Source: Halomonas sp. (GTDB lineage: Bacteria > Pseudomonadota > Gammaproteobacteria > Pseudomonadales > Halomonadaceae). Taken from it: DNA of 64,000 bases. Both the position numbers and the translations under genes were made by a program. The DNA lies in contig NZ_JAGOBJ010000009.1 in assembly GCF_017983445.1 (NCBI RefSeq), positions 1-64,000 on the forward strand, read 5' to 3'. Each line of letters opens with the position of its first letter. Position 1 is the stretch's first letter. Of this stretch, positions 8,968 through 18,046 are shown piece by piece. The notes below the pieces were generated by a model. It searched no databases. It saw nothing but the letters and a program-made list of their open reading frames with translations, and was not told where the DNA came from.

Positions 8968-10173
8968 ATGATGACGCACTACGTACACCAGCCAACATTC
9001 ATGACCGGTGATGAGCTGTCCATTGCCACCTTCAGCGTGCTTGATCCTGAAGGCGATCTGTATAGCGGCGCCGAAGAGCCTGCGCTTGAGCGTGATCATG
9101 CTCGCAGGCTTTATCACGCCATGCTTTCCACCCGAATTCTCGATGAGCGCATGATGGCTGCTCAACGCCAGGGACGGCTCAGCTTTTATATGCAGTGTGT
9201 CGGTGAGGAAGCCGCTGTTATCGGCTCTACCGCTGCGCTGAGTGACACCGATATGATCATGGCCCAGTACCGTGAACAGGGCGCTCTTATGTATCGCGGT
9301 TTTTCCATTGATGAGTTTATGAACCAGCTGTTCGGTAACGAGCTGGACTATGGAAAAGGCCGTCAGATGCCGGTTCACTACGGCTCGCGCAAGCTGCATT
9401 ACATGACCATTTCTTCACCGCTGGCGACCCAGATTCCTCAGGCGACAGGCTACGCTTACGGCCAGAAGCTTGCTGGGGACGGCAACTGTACGCTCACATT
9501 TTTTGGTGAAGGGGCCGCCTCGGAAGGCGATTTTCATGCGGCACTGAATATGGCCTCGGTGCATAAAGTGCCGGTCATTTTTTTCTGCCGTAATAACGGC
9601 TACGCCATTTCCACCCCGGCGGTTGAGCAGTTTGCCGCCGACGGCATCGCGCCACGCGCTTTTGGCTACCATATGCACGTTATTCGTGTGGATGGTAACG
9701 ATGTGTTGGCGGTTTTCGAAGCTACCCAACAGGCGCGAAAAATTGCCGTTGAGCATAATCAGCCCGTGTTAATCGAGGCCATGACGTACCGGCTGGCGGC
9801 ACATTCATCGTCCGATGACCCATCAGGTTACCGGTTAAAAAGCGAAGAAGAGACGTGGCGGCTCAAAGACCCTGTGCTGCGTATGCAGAAGTGGATGCTT
9901 AAAAAAGGCTGGTGGAGTGAGGAGGAAGAGACCCACCTGCAGGAAACTCTGCGCCGTGAAGTGCTTGAAACCATGAAGCGCGCTGAAAAACGCCCGTCTC
10001 CGCCCCTGGACAGCCTGGTTAGCGATGTCTATGCCGACATTACCCCTGCGCTGCAACGTCAGTTCGATCACCTGAAAAGCCATATTCGCCGCTATCCCGA
10101 GGCATACCCGCGCGGAATGCAATCGCTGGATCTAGACGTTGATACCGCTACCAGCCCGCAGGAGGACGCGTAA
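8968..10173 (+). CDS. bkdA1: Branched-chain 2-oxoacid dehydrogenase E1 alpha
   Basis: Thiamine-diphosphate-dependent decarboxylase alpha subunit of the branched-chain 2-oxoacid dehydrogenase complex, acting on the oxoacids from Val, Leu and Ile. The 401 residues include the ThDP/Mg motif from G180-E-G-A to N209-N210. The loop [13 protein letters not shown] (S280-S282, S286) closely resembles the mammalian BCKDH E1 alpha loop that carries the regulatory phosphoserines. The WMLKKGWW segment and C-terminal SDVYADI are also of BCKDH rather than PDH type. Start ATG 8968 follows AAGGAC; an adjacent ATG (8971) is equivalent. First gene of bkdA1-bkdA2-bkdB-kinase. Confidence 0.92.
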   Translation: MMTHYVHQPTFMTGDELSIATFSVLDPEGDLYSGAEEPALERDHARRLYHAMLSTRILDERMMAAQRQGRLSFYMQCVGEEAAVIGSTAALSDTDMIMAQYREQGALMYRGFSIDEFMNQLFGNELDYGKGRQMPVHYGSRKLHYMTISSPLATQIPQATGYAYGQKLAGDGNCTLTFFGEGAASEGDFHAALNMASVHKVPVIFFCRNNGYAISTPAVEQFAADGIAPRAFGYHMHVIRVDGNDVLAVFEATQQARKIAVEHNQPVLIEAMTYRLAAHSSSDDPSGYRLKSEEETWRLKDPVLRMQKWMLKKGWWSEEEETHLQETLRREVLETMKRAEKRPSPPLDSLVSDVYADITPALQRQFDHLKSHIRRYPEAYPRGMQSLDLDVDTATSPQEDA

Positions 10174-10174
10174 T

Positions 10175-11152
10175 ATGCCCACGATGAATATGCTACAGGC
10201 GATTAACAATGCGCTGGATATTGCCATGGGGGAGGATGAAAAAGTCATCTGCTTTGGTGAGGATGTAGGTATTTTCGGGGGTGTATTTCGTGCCACCAGC
10301 CATCTTCAGGAAAAATATGGCAAGGCGCGCTGCTTTAATACGCCGTTGGTCGAGCAGGGGATTATCGGCTTTGCCAACGGCTTAGCCGCGCAAGGCTCCG
10401 TGCCGGTAGCAGAAATCCAGTTTGCTGATTATATCTTTCCCGCCTTTGATCAGATCGTTAATGAAACCGCCAAATATCGCTATCGTTCCGGCGATTTGTT
10501 TAACGTCGGCGGGCTTACCATTCGTACGCCTTATGGCGGCGGTATTGCCGGGGGGCTTTATCACTCTCAGTCACCCGAAGCCTACTTTACCCATACGCCA
10601 GGTCTGAAAGTAGTGGTTCCGCGCAACCCTTACCAAGCCAAGGGATTACTGCTGGCGGCAATACGCGACCCAGACCCAGTGCTGTTTATGGAGCCCAAGC
10701 GCCTTTACCGCGCCTCTATTGGTGAGGTGCCTGAAGAGGATTATCAGCTACCCATAGGCGAGGCGGAAATCATCAAGGAGGGCAGCGATATTACCCTGGT
10801 GGGATGGGGCGCGCAGATGGAGGTGATTGGTAAAGCGGTCGAGCTTGCTGAAGAGCAGGGCATTACCTGCGAAGTCATTGATCTTCGATCGCTGCTTCCC
10901 TGGGACGCCGATACCGTGGCCGAGTCAGTGCTGAAGACGGGGCGGCTAGTGGTGAGTCACGAAGCGCCGTTAACCGGCGGTTTTGCCGGTGAAATAGCGG
11001 CGACCATACAAGAGCGTTGTTTTCTCTACCTGGAATCGCCAATCAGGCGGGTAACCGGGCTTGATACGCCTTTTCCGCTAGTACTGGAAAAAGAGTATTT
11101 CCCGGATCACCTGAAAATTTTTGAAGCGATTCGCGAAAGCGTTGATTTTTAG
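10175..11152 (+). CDS. bkdA2: Branched-chain 2-oxoacid dehydrogenase E1 beta
   Basis: Beta subunit of the E1 heterotetramer, 325 residues. Typical segments are [16 protein letters not shown] near the N-terminus, [16 protein letters not shown], the aromatic-rich [15 protein letters not shown] and the C-terminal [11 protein letters not shown]. The start is the ATG at 10175, one base after the E1 alpha stop and preceded by GGAGGA (10161-10166); the frame extends 12 codons upstream inside bkdA1 but without a better site. The spacing implies translational coupling and equal subunit production. Confidence 0.94.
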   Translation: MPTMNMLQAINNALDIAMGEDEKVICFGEDVGIFGGVFRATSHLQEKYGKARCFNTPLVEQGIIGFANGLAAQGSVPVAEIQFADYIFPAFDQIVNETAKYRYRSGDLFNVGGLTIRTPYGGGIAGGLYHSQSPEAYFTHTPGLKVVVPRNPYQAKGLLLAAIRDPDPVLFMEPKRLYRASIGEVPEEDYQLPIGEAEIIKEGSDITLVGWGAQMEVIGKAVELAEEQGITCEVIDLRSLLPWDADTVAESVLKTGRLVVSHEAPLTGGFAGEIAATIQERCFLYLESPIRRVTGLDTPFPLVLEKEYFPDHLKIFEAIRESVDF

Positions 11153-11189
11153 CGGTTTAAAGCGCCTAAGAACGCATGGAGAGAAAACA

Positions 11190-12500
11190 ATGAGCGATTT
11201 TAAGCTGCCCGATATTGGTGAGGGCATCGTCGAGTGTGAAGTGGTGGAATGGCGAGTCGCGGAAGGCGATCAGATTGAAGAAGACCAGCCCATCGTTGAG
11301 GTAATGACCGATAAAGCACTGGTGGAGATTACCGCGCCGGAAGCTGGCGTGGTGACCAAACTTTACGTGGCCCAAGGGCAGATTGCCAAAGTGCATGCGC
11401 CTTTATATGCCTATCAGGGAGAAAACGAGGACGAATCCACCACGGTTCAGGCTCAAGAGCCTGAACCGTCATCGACATCGCAGCGGTCCCATAGCCATCC
11501 TCAGACACAAACTCTTGAAAATATCGCAGTAGAGGAAGCCGCTGAGCTACCCGGTGCTGCGCCAGCCCAAGCATCTACCGAAGATGGCTATGGCAAGAGC
11601 AAGGTGCCAGCTAGCCCCGCCGTGAGGAGGCTGGTGCGCGAGCACGGCGTGCAGCTGACCGATATGGTAGGCAGCGGTAAAGATGGCCGAGTGCTTAAAG
11701 AGGACGTGCTTGCATATCTTGACCAGGATAAAACAGCAGAAGCGCCCGCTAATTCGGTATCCGATCAGCCTGAAACCCGTGCTACCTCTCAAGAGTCACC
11801 CAGAATCGAGCCTGTACGCGGTGTGCGCGCCGTGATGGCCAAGCGCATGGTGGTGGCGGCCACCACGATCCCGCACTTTCATTATGGCGAAGAGATCGAT
11901 GTCACTGAGCTATTGGCCTTGCGCGAACGGTTAAAACCGCAGGTTGACGCTCAGGGCCAACGCCTCACTTTGATGCCCTTCTTTATGAAAGCAATGGCGT
12001 TGGCCGTTTCTGAAACCCCGATACTCAATGCTCAGCTAAACGAGGCCGGTGACGCGCTGCATTACTATCCGCAGTGCAATATCGGTATGGCGGTAGACAG
12101 CAAGGCCGGTTTGCTAGTACCCAACGTCAAGGGCGTTGAGCGCTTAACGTTATTCGAGATTGCCCGTGAAGTAGGCCGGTTAACCGCCTCTGCGCGTGAA
12201 GGGCGCGTTGACCAGGCCGATCTTAAAGGAGGTACGATCAGTATTTCCAATATCGGTGCCTTGGGGGGTACGTATGCCGCCCCCATTATCAACGCCCCGG
12301 AAGCGGCGATTGTGGCGATAGGCAAAACGCAATGGCTGCCACGCTTTGATGAACAGGGCGCCGTTCAGCGCCGTGCCATCATGACGATTACCTGGGCAGG
12401 AGATCACCGGTTTATTGATGGTGGGACCATCGCCCGTTTCTGTAATACGTGGAAGGGTTTTCTGGAAGCGCCTGAAACGATGCTGCTTTATTTGGGCTAA
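11190..12500 (+). CDS. bkdB: Branched-chain 2-oxoacid dehydrogenase E2, lipoamide acyltransferase
   Basis: Dihydrolipoyl acyltransferase core of the complex, 436 residues. Domains in order: one lipoyl domain (1-80) with the lipoylated lysine K42 in VMTDKALVEI; a flexible Glu/Pro/Ser-rich linker; the peripheral-subunit-binding domain (about 140-177, ASPAVRRLVREHG); a second linker; and the catalytic acyltransferase domain with the active-site motif DHRFIDGG near the C-terminus. Start ATG 11190 follows GGAGAG. No E3 (dihydrolipoamide dehydrogenase) gene is present in the window, so the complex must borrow E3 encoded elsewhere. Confidence 0.93.
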   Translation: MSDFKLPDIGEGIVECEVVEWRVAEGDQIEEDQPIVEVMTDKALVEITAPEAGVVTKLYVAQGQIAKVHAPLYAYQGENEDESTTVQAQEPEPSSTSQRSHSHPQTQTLENIAVEEAAELPGAAPAQASTEDGYGKSKVPASPAVRRLVREHGVQLTDMVGSGKDGRVLKEDVLAYLDQDKTAEAPANSVSDQPETRATSQESPRIEPVRGVRAVMAKRMVVAATTIPHFHYGEEIDVTELLALRERLKPQVDAQGQRLTLMPFFMKAMALAVSETPILNAQLNEAGDALHYYPQCNIGMAVDSKAGLLVPNVKGVERLTLFEIAREVGRLTASAREGRVDQADLKGGTISISNIGALGGTYAAPIINAPEAAIVAIGKTQWLPRFDEQGAVQRRAIMTITWAGDHRFIDGGTIARFCNTWKGFLEAPETMLLYLG

Positions 12501-12522
12501 AACGTCATCCAAGGGCTAACAA

Positions 12523-14367
12523 ATGCCGCAGGCGCCGTTACAGCAGTTCTATATACCTGAAGAGCAGTCGGTTTATCTGCTGAACCACCACGATGCCCAA
12601 AAGCTTAAAGATTGGGTAGCGTTGTGTCAGGCACAGCTTACCCAGCTGGGTTATCAGGATATCGAACTGATCGGTAAGGGTGCCTATGGCTTTGTCTTTG
12701 CGGGAAGCGTGCCCCAGGGAAGCGGTTCAGTTCACTACGTGTTCAAGTTTTCCCGTATTACTCTGCCCACTCACCTGCAAGAACGCCTTGAAGAAGAGGC
12801 GTTCATGCTTGAGCAGGTCTCTCACGTCCGTATTCCTAAACTGATTACCTACCAACGCGCCAGAGGTCAGTCGATCCTGGTGATGGAACGTGCCCCAGGA
12901 TGGAATCTTGAGCAAATTTCCCTGAGAGAAGGGCGCTTGTCACCGCGGCTGATTATGCGTATCGCGCAGCAGCTGGCCGATATTTTAAAAGCGCTGCGCC
13001 GTGAAGCGGGGCCTCATTGTCGGCCTGTGGTGCATGGTGATATTAAACCCTCCAACATTGTGTTTGATCCGGAGGATGAGTCGATTGGGCTTATTGATTG
13101 GGGCTCTTCGGTATTTGCTCAGCTGGATAGCGAGCTGCAGTTCGTTGGCGCTAACGTGATGGAGCTGATGTCCGATAACCTGCAGCAGACCAATGCCCGC
13201 CTGGGAGACGTCTATTTTATTGGCGAGGAGCAGCTCAACGGCGCGCTATCTTCGCCGCGCTTTGATGAGCAGGGCGCTGCTGGAACGCTTTATGCGCTGG
13301 CGTCAGCCCAGTCATGTCGATTTGGTCATCGGGCAATACCGGCAAGCTCGTTAGGTCTGCCCATGGAGTTTGCAAAAACTCTAGACGGCATGCTGGACCC
13401 AAACCCGCAAGTGCGTCGTAAAGCCGGCGACTATTTTTTGAGTGCGATGCCCAGGCTTTCCAAGATGGTCATGATTGATCTGCCGGTTAATTCAAAGACG
13501 CCGCTGGTGCCGGTCTGGGGACGCTCCTCCCAACAGGAAATCGATACTGTTGTATATAGCTCACGCAAGGCGTTTCTACGCGAAGCCAACGTCCAGGAAA
13601 CGCTAAACGACGTCAATGATGTGCAGCTTGACCGCTACTATAAACAGTTCATGCAGGGGATGGGTGAGACTGAAAAAGCCTTTCTGGCCGCCGTAAGTCG
13701 CCTGGGCAAATACCCGGTGGTGGGTGGCCTGGCTGTGCGTTGGGAGCGCGATGGTGTGTATATCGATTCGTCGTTAAACCTTCATGACCCGGCCCTGAAG
13801 CCTGCGTTTATCGAAGCCGTCAATAACATGGTGCATCTGGCCCGAGCGATTCATCGCCAGGGGGTATTTAAAAGCTGTCTGTTTAATGCCCGCCAAACGC
13901 TGCACCTTGAGCGTATGACGCTTGATGAACCCTTTTATCCTGAGGCGAAGATGGCGATTAACTACGAGTTAAGCGCGGTACCCGAGCTTGAGGATCGAAC
14001 GCGCCAGCACAGTTATTTTGAGGATGGACCGGACCCGGAGGAGCTGTTGGCACTTCCCCAATCGATCATGGATATTCTGCAACGGCTTAACGATATCCAT
14101 CATACCGGCATGATCATTTTTGAAGCGCTACCCCAGCATCTGAAAATTCATAGCTACTACCGTTTGCTGGACCCGGCCAAGGAAGATGAGTTTCGCGTGC
14201 TGCTGGCAAGTATTCTCGCCTGTGTAGACCAGATTGAAGGACTGGGCGTTTCAGGATTTATGAAGATGCCCTATAAAGACACGCGCTTTTTTACCCACCT
14301 GGAACGCCAGCCAGAGCACTATTACCCCCGCGATCCGCGGGGATATATAAAGCAGCTAGCGCATTGA
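12523..14367 (+). CDS. Hanks-type Ser/Thr protein kinase linked to the bkd operon
   Basis: 614-residue cytoplasmic protein with no membrane segment. The kinase domain covers about residues 45-330: glycine-rich loop GKGAYGFVFAG (51-61), candidate ATP-binding lysine K75 in VFKFSR, alpha-C glutamate around E91-E97, catalytic loop HGDIKPSN (171-178, D173) and a metal-binding DWG (192-194) in place of DFG. All residues needed for catalysis appear present. The C-terminal 280 residues match no domain I recognise. The gene begins 22 bases after the bkdB stop with AAGGG upstream and no visible terminator, so it is probably co-transcribed. Its substrate is unknown; the E1 alpha subunit is an obvious candidate, which is inference. 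Confidence 0.85.
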   Translation: MPQAPLQQFYIPEEQSVYLLNHHDAQKLKDWVALCQAQLTQLGYQDIELIGKGAYGFVFAGSVPQGSGSVHYVFKFSRITLPTHLQERLEEEAFMLEQVSHVRIPKLITYQRARGQSILVMERAPGWNLEQISLREGRLSPRLIMRIAQQLADILKALRREAGPHCRPVVHGDIKPSNIVFDPEDESIGLIDWGSSVFAQLDSELQFVGANVMELMSDNLQQTNARLGDVYFIGEEQLNGALSSPRFDEQGAAGTLYALASAQSCRFGHRAIPASSLGLPMEFAKTLDGMLDPNPQVRRKAGDYFLSAMPRLSKMVMIDLPVNSKTPLVPVWGRSSQQEIDTVVYSSRKAFLREANVQETLNDVNDVQLDRYYKQFMQGMGETEKAFLAAVSRLGKYPVVGGLAVRWERDGVYIDSSLNLHDPALKPAFIEAVNNMVHLARAIHRQGVFKSCLFNARQTLHLERMTLDEPFYPEAKMAINYELSAVPELEDRTRQHSYFEDGPDPEELLALPQSIMDILQRLNDIHHTGMIIFEALPQHLKIHSYYRLLDPAKEDEFRVLLASILACVDQIEGLGVSGFMKMPYKDTRFFTHLERQPEHYYPRDPRGYIKQLAH

Positions 14368-14387
14368 GCCAGATATGAACAACGCAC

Positions 14388-15023
14388 TTACTGGCTGGTA
14401 GACTCAGCGATCGCGTTAGAATTCTCAGAAAGCCACGTGGTGAGCTGTTCGGTAAGCGTATCGCTGGCGCGTCCAAAGGCGTCCACGACCGAAAGAATTT
14501 CAACGTCTGAGGCTTGGCTTGTGGTACTGAAGCTTTGCGAGGCGATAGGCATTCTTGCGTTGGCTTCGACAAGCTGCACATCCAGCCGAATAACCGCCTT
14601 GGGGCGGCCATTTTCATACTCGCTTTGAAAATGACGCAGCTCACTCAGCAGCAGTAAATCAGACGGCATATGATCACTGCCTACGCTTGCAAAAAGGCTG
14701 CTTTGCTGTAAGGCGTCTATTAACCTGGCCTGGACAAGCTCCGGCGTATCCTCGTGCCAGCGGGCGCCTTCATAAACATTCACGACGTTGTGTTCGGGGT
14801 ACACCACAATACGGTTGCTGCTTAGCAGATACCCTGCCTCGGGCGCCGCAATGCCTAAACGTTTCTGCCCACTGGTAACCCTTGGCGCTACGCTTGTGCG
14901 CGATGGGTCAGCAGACGGCAAGCGGTAAAGCGTGGCAGGATCGCTTTCCGGCAATATTGAGCAGCCTGCGCTCAATAAAAGCGCCGCCGCGGTTAAGGTA
15001 ATGGCCAAAGGACGTAAGTTCAT
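14388..15023 (-). CDS. MCE-system auxiliary lipoprotein (PqiC-like)
   Basis: Outer-membrane-type lipoprotein of 211 residues with a clear lipobox, LLLSAGC, at residues 16-22 of the signal peptide. The body (YRLPSADPSRT, GIAAPEAGYLLSSNRIVVYP, ARWHEDTPELVQ) fits the ABC-type transport auxiliary lipoprotein family that includes PqiC. It overlaps the mlaD-like gene by 4 bases and is the last gene of the four-gene minus-strand operon. By analogy with PqiC it may anchor or extend the MCE lipid conduit at the outer membrane. It converges with the kinase gene across only 20 bases, with no obvious terminator. Confidence 0.82.
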   Translation of the reverse strand: MNLRPLAITLTAAALLLSAGCSILPESDPATLYRLPSADPSRTSVAPRVTSGQKRLGIAAPEAGYLLSSNRIVVYPEHNVVNVYEGARWHEDTPELVQARLIDALQQSSLFASVGSDHMPSDLLLLSELRHFQSEYENGRPKAVIRLDVQLVEANARMPIASQSFSTTSQASDVEILSVVDAFGRASDTLTEQLTTWLSENSNAIAESTSQ

Positions 15024-15961
15024 GGTCGAAACTCCTCTACCTGATCACGGCCCAGTAGGAAGTCTCTTGGGCTCTCTTCCAGCTGGCGGGTAATCCGGTC
15101 TAACGTATTGAGCGTGGAGCGCAGTGCGGAAAGGGCGGGCGCAATATCGCGCGTGCCTTGAAGAGTACTCTCTACGGCACCGGCGTTTTGATCGATAAGT
15201 TGCTCCAGGCGTTGTGCCGCGCGGGCCACATCGTTACTCGCATCGGCAGCGCTTTGCATGACCTGTTGCCCGTCTTGTCTGAGGAGCTGAGTGGCCTCTT
15301 GGCTAAGCGTATTGATACTTTCAAGCGTGGTAGTCGCCTCGCGTGAAACGTCAGCGAAAAGCGCCATGTTCTTATCCAGCGCGTCTTGCTGAGAGGCTAT
15401 CATCTGGGTGATTTGTGCCACATTGGTTAAAATATTGCCTGCCTGTTCGCGGTTATTATCATCAAACAGCGCATTAACGTTCTGTAAAATCGAATTAATG
15501 TTGTCGATCATTTCCTCGCCTTCTTCAAACAGCGTGGCGATTGGAGAAGGGTCTGAACGGATAAACGGTGCATCATCGTCGGTCTGATCAATAAGACGCG
15601 GACTCTCCGGCGTGCCGCCATGAAGCTGAACCGACATGCTGCCGGTAATGCTGGCAAACGCAAGTTTGGCCCGAGTGTCGGTTTTGATTGGCGTATCTTC
15701 CTCAACGCGAATTCGGGCAACCACCTGGCGGGGATCAGTGGGATCCAGCGTCAGCTCGGTTACATCCCCCACTTCGATGCCGTTATATTGCACCGTACTG
15801 CCTACGGATAAGCCGCTAACGCTTCGCTCAAACAGGATGCGATAAGGCTGATAGTCCTGTTGGCCGGCTACCTGGCTCATCCATAGCGCAAATAACAAAG
15901 CGGCAGCGGCGGTTAGTAAGGTAAATAATCCAATTAGAACGTGATGAGCGCGCGTTTCCAT
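15020..15961 (-). CDS. MlaD-like MCE domain protein
   Basis: Periplasm-facing MCE protein of 313 residues anchored by one N-terminal membrane helix (residues about 8-28). A single MCE domain follows (about 38-115, LFERSVSGLSVGSTVQYNGI and GSMSVQLHGG), then a long helical and polar C-terminal region that probably forms the oligomeric needle. Such proteins form hexameric channels for phospholipids or other lipids between the membranes. It is longer than E. coli MlaD, which ends shortly after the MCE domain. It starts 7 bases after the ATPase stop and overlaps the lipoprotein gene by 4 bases. Confidence 0.88.
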   Translation of the reverse strand: METRAHHVLIGLFTLLTAAAALLFALWMSQVAGQQDYQPYRILFERSVSGLSVGSTVQYNGIEVGDVTELTLDPTDPRQVVARIRVEEDTPIKTDTRAKLAFASITGSMSVQLHGGTPESPRLIDQTDDDAPFIRSDPSPIATLFEEGEEMIDNINSILQNVNALFDDNNREQAGNILTNVAQITQMIASQQDALDKNMALFADVSREATTTLESINTLSQEATQLLRQDGQQVMQSAADASNDVARAAQRLEQLIDQNAGAVESTLQGTRDIAPALSALRSTLNTLDRITRQLEESPRDFLLGRDQVEEFRP

Positions 15962-15968
15962 GTGCTAC

Positions 15969-16832
15969 TCACTCCTTAGGCTGAGCCGTTGAAGAGGGGG
16001 ATGACTGCTCTGCAGCCCGGCCGCGAGGTCCGTGGAAATAGTTTTGAATCCATTCATCATCGGTTTCGGCAACGTTTTGCAAAGTGTCTACGACCAAAAC
16101 CCGTTTTTGAGATAACACCGCGACTCTGTCGCAGGCGGCGTAAAGCGTATCCAGGTCGTGGGTGACCAGAAAAACACTAAAGCCCAGCGCATCGCGCAGC
16201 GTGACCAGCAGTTGATCAAAAGCGGCAGCGCCAATGGGGTCGAGTCCTGCCGTTGGCTCATCAAGAAACAAAATATCCGGATCAAGCGCCAATGCGCGGG
16301 CCAATGCGGCGCGTTTTATCATGCCGCCCGAGAGCGATTCGGGATATTGCAAAGCGGCTTCAGGTTCAAGCCCTACCAGAGAAAGTTTTACCCGGGCCAA
16401 GTGCTCCGCGTCTTCTCTGGCAAGTTTTGCATGCTCAATTAATGGAAGCGCTACGTTTTCCTGCAAATTAAGCGAGCTAAACAGTGCGCCTTGCTGAAAC
16501 AGAACTCCGAAACGACGCTCTATCTGGCTACGCTCTTTTTCGCTAAGCTCATTAAGGTTAGTACCTAACACGTCAATGGTTCCAGCATTAGGGCGTTTTA
16601 GGCCGACGATGCTGCGCAATAAAACGGACTTGCCTGTACCTGAACCACCCACCACGCCGAGTATTTCACCCTTTAGCAAGTCAAGATCCAGAGACTCATG
16701 GACGACATGATCACCAAAGCGGTTTTCCAGGTCGCGGACTTTGATCACCGGCTCTTGGTTAGATGCATGATTTGATGCATTGCTGGCTGATGTTTCAGCG
16801 GATTCGTCATTGGATGAAGATTGCTTGCTCAC
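15969..16832 (-). CDS. MlaF-like ABC transporter ATPase
   Basis: ATPase subunit of the MCE lipid transporter, 287 residues. A Ser/Asn-rich N-terminal extension of about 25 residues is followed by the ABC domain: Walker A GVVGGSGTGKSVL, signature ESLSGGMIKRAALAR, Walker B ILFLDEPTAGLDPIGA. The SGGMIKR form of the signature is characteristic of the MlaF/Mkl branch. The last 20 residues are polar and Ser/Pro-rich. It overlaps the permease gene by 4 bases, so the subunits are translationally coupled. Confidence 0.92.
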   Translation of the reverse strand: MSKQSSSNDESAETSASNASNHASNQEPVIKVRDLENRFGDHVVHESLDLDLLKGEILGVVGGSGTGKSVLLRSIVGLKRPNAGTIDVLGTNLNELSEKERSQIERRFGVLFQQGALFSSLNLQENVALPLIEHAKLAREDAEHLARVKLSLVGLEPEAALQYPESLSGGMIKRAALARALALDPDILFLDEPTAGLDPIGAAAFDQLLVTLRDALGFSVFLVTHDLDTLYAACDRVAVLSQKRVLVVDTLQNVAETDDEWIQNYFHGPRGRAAEQSSPSSTAQPKE

Positions 16833-17944
16833 CAGCCCATCTCCATAAAAAAGAGTGCCGCCACGGCGTCAATCAGGATCACCATGAAAATGGATTGCAC
16901 CACGCTGGACGTGGTATGGGCGCCGACCGACTGTGCACTGCCGCTGACTTTAAAGCCTTCCAGGCAGCCAATCACGGCTATGACAAAGGCAAAGATCGGT
17001 GCCTTGCTCAGCCCGACCAGAAAGTGCACCACTGATACATCTTTTTGTAGCGTGGTCATAAACTGGTGAAATGAAATGTCTAGCGACAGTACTGCGACCA
17101 GCGCCCCACCTAGCAAACCGCTAAGCATGCCTATGAAAGCGAGAAGGGGAAGGCTTATCAGCAGTGCCATGACGCGGGGCAAGACCAAAAGCTCTATCGG
17201 GTCTAGCCCTTGGGCCTGTAGAGCATCAATCTCTTCGTTGGACTTCATCGCTCCCAACTGAGCCGTAAAAGCACTCGACGTTCGCCCAGCCAATAGGATG
17301 GCAGCCAAAAGAACCCCGAACTCGCGAAGAAAAGAGAAGGCGACCAGGTCGATGGTATAAACGGTAGCGCCAAAGTCGGCAAGAACGGTAGCCCCTAGAA
17401 AAGCGACCACTGCTCCCACCATGAAAGTGAGCAGAGCCACAATAGGGACGGCATTCAAGCCGGTTTGCTGTATATGCGCAACGGTCGCGGTGAAGCGCCA
17501 GTGGCGTGGCCGCAACAGTGTCTGGGCAAAGGTGGCCAGTACCAAACCTATAAAGGCCAGCAACTGGCGCTGTTGAGACCACAACCCCATCATTTGCTCG
17601 CCAATGTTGGCTAGCGCATCGGTAATGCGATGGGACTTGTGACGAGATACGTCCAGCGGCGCGTCCATGGCTTCAGCAATTCGAACCAGCAGCGCCTGCT
17701 GTTCCTTCGGCAGGTCTCCCGCCCATTCGGGCACCTGCTTGGCTTTCTCAACCCCGATAATACCAATAACCAGCACGGCCCCAGCGGTATCCATACGCTG
17801 TATATCGGTCAGCGATACCGTCTCGTCTGCCTGATTATTCGCGTAAGAAGTAGTGGCTTCCTTAAGCTCTTGGTAATGGTTAAGCGTCCATTCCCCTTTT
17901 AAAACTAACTTTTCATTCTGGCGCGTTATCCATTCACTTGGCAT
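16829..17944 (-). CDS. MlaE-like permease fused to an N-terminal STAS domain
   Basis: 371-residue inner-membrane permease. Residues 1-100 form a STAS/MlaB-like domain (LVLKGEWTLNHYQELKEA, then DIQRMDTAGAVLVIG with the typical DTAG turn). The rest is the MlaE permease domain with about five membrane segments and the conserved cytoplasmic stretch TAQLGAMKSNEEIDALQAQG. In E. coli the STAS partner MlaB is a separate protein; here it is fused, and no MlaC-like periplasmic carrier gene is adjacent. First gene of the operon; GGGAGCAGG precedes the ATG. The upstream IclR gene is separated by a terminator-like hairpin. Confidence 0.9.
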   Translation of the reverse strand: MPSEWITRQNEKLVLKGEWTLNHYQELKEATTSYANNQADETVSLTDIQRMDTAGAVLVIGIIGVEKAKQVPEWAGDLPKEQQALLVRIAEAMDAPLDVSRHKSHRITDALANIGEQMMGLWSQQRQLLAFIGLVLATFAQTLLRPRHWRFTATVAHIQQTGLNAVPIVALLTFMVGAVVAFLGATVLADFGATVYTIDLVAFSFLREFGVLLAAILLAGRTSSAFTAQLGAMKSNEEIDALQAQGLDPIELLVLPRVMALLISLPLLAFIGMLSGLLGGALVAVLSLDISFHQFMTTLQKDVSVVHFLVGLSKAPIFAFVIAVIGCLEGFKVSGSAQSVGAHTTSSVVQSIFMVILIDAVAALFFMEMGW

Positions 17945-18019
17945 CCCTGCTCCCTTTGCAGCCGCCTATCGTTAAGTTTCTATGATGCATTCAAACGAGC
18001 GTTAGGGAAAGAGCAAGAA

Positions 18020-18046
18020 GCATAAACTCAGCGCATCAGTTTATGC
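18020..18046 (-). terminator. Hairpin overlapping the IclR-gene stop
   Basis: Perfect 9-bp arms (18020-18028 and 18038-18046) with a 9-base loop span the stop codon of the IclR gene. Read on the minus strand it is followed by a pyrimidine-rich TTCTTGCTCTTTCCC tract. It probably terminates the regulator transcript before the MCE operon, though the U tract is imperfect. Confidence 0.55.
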
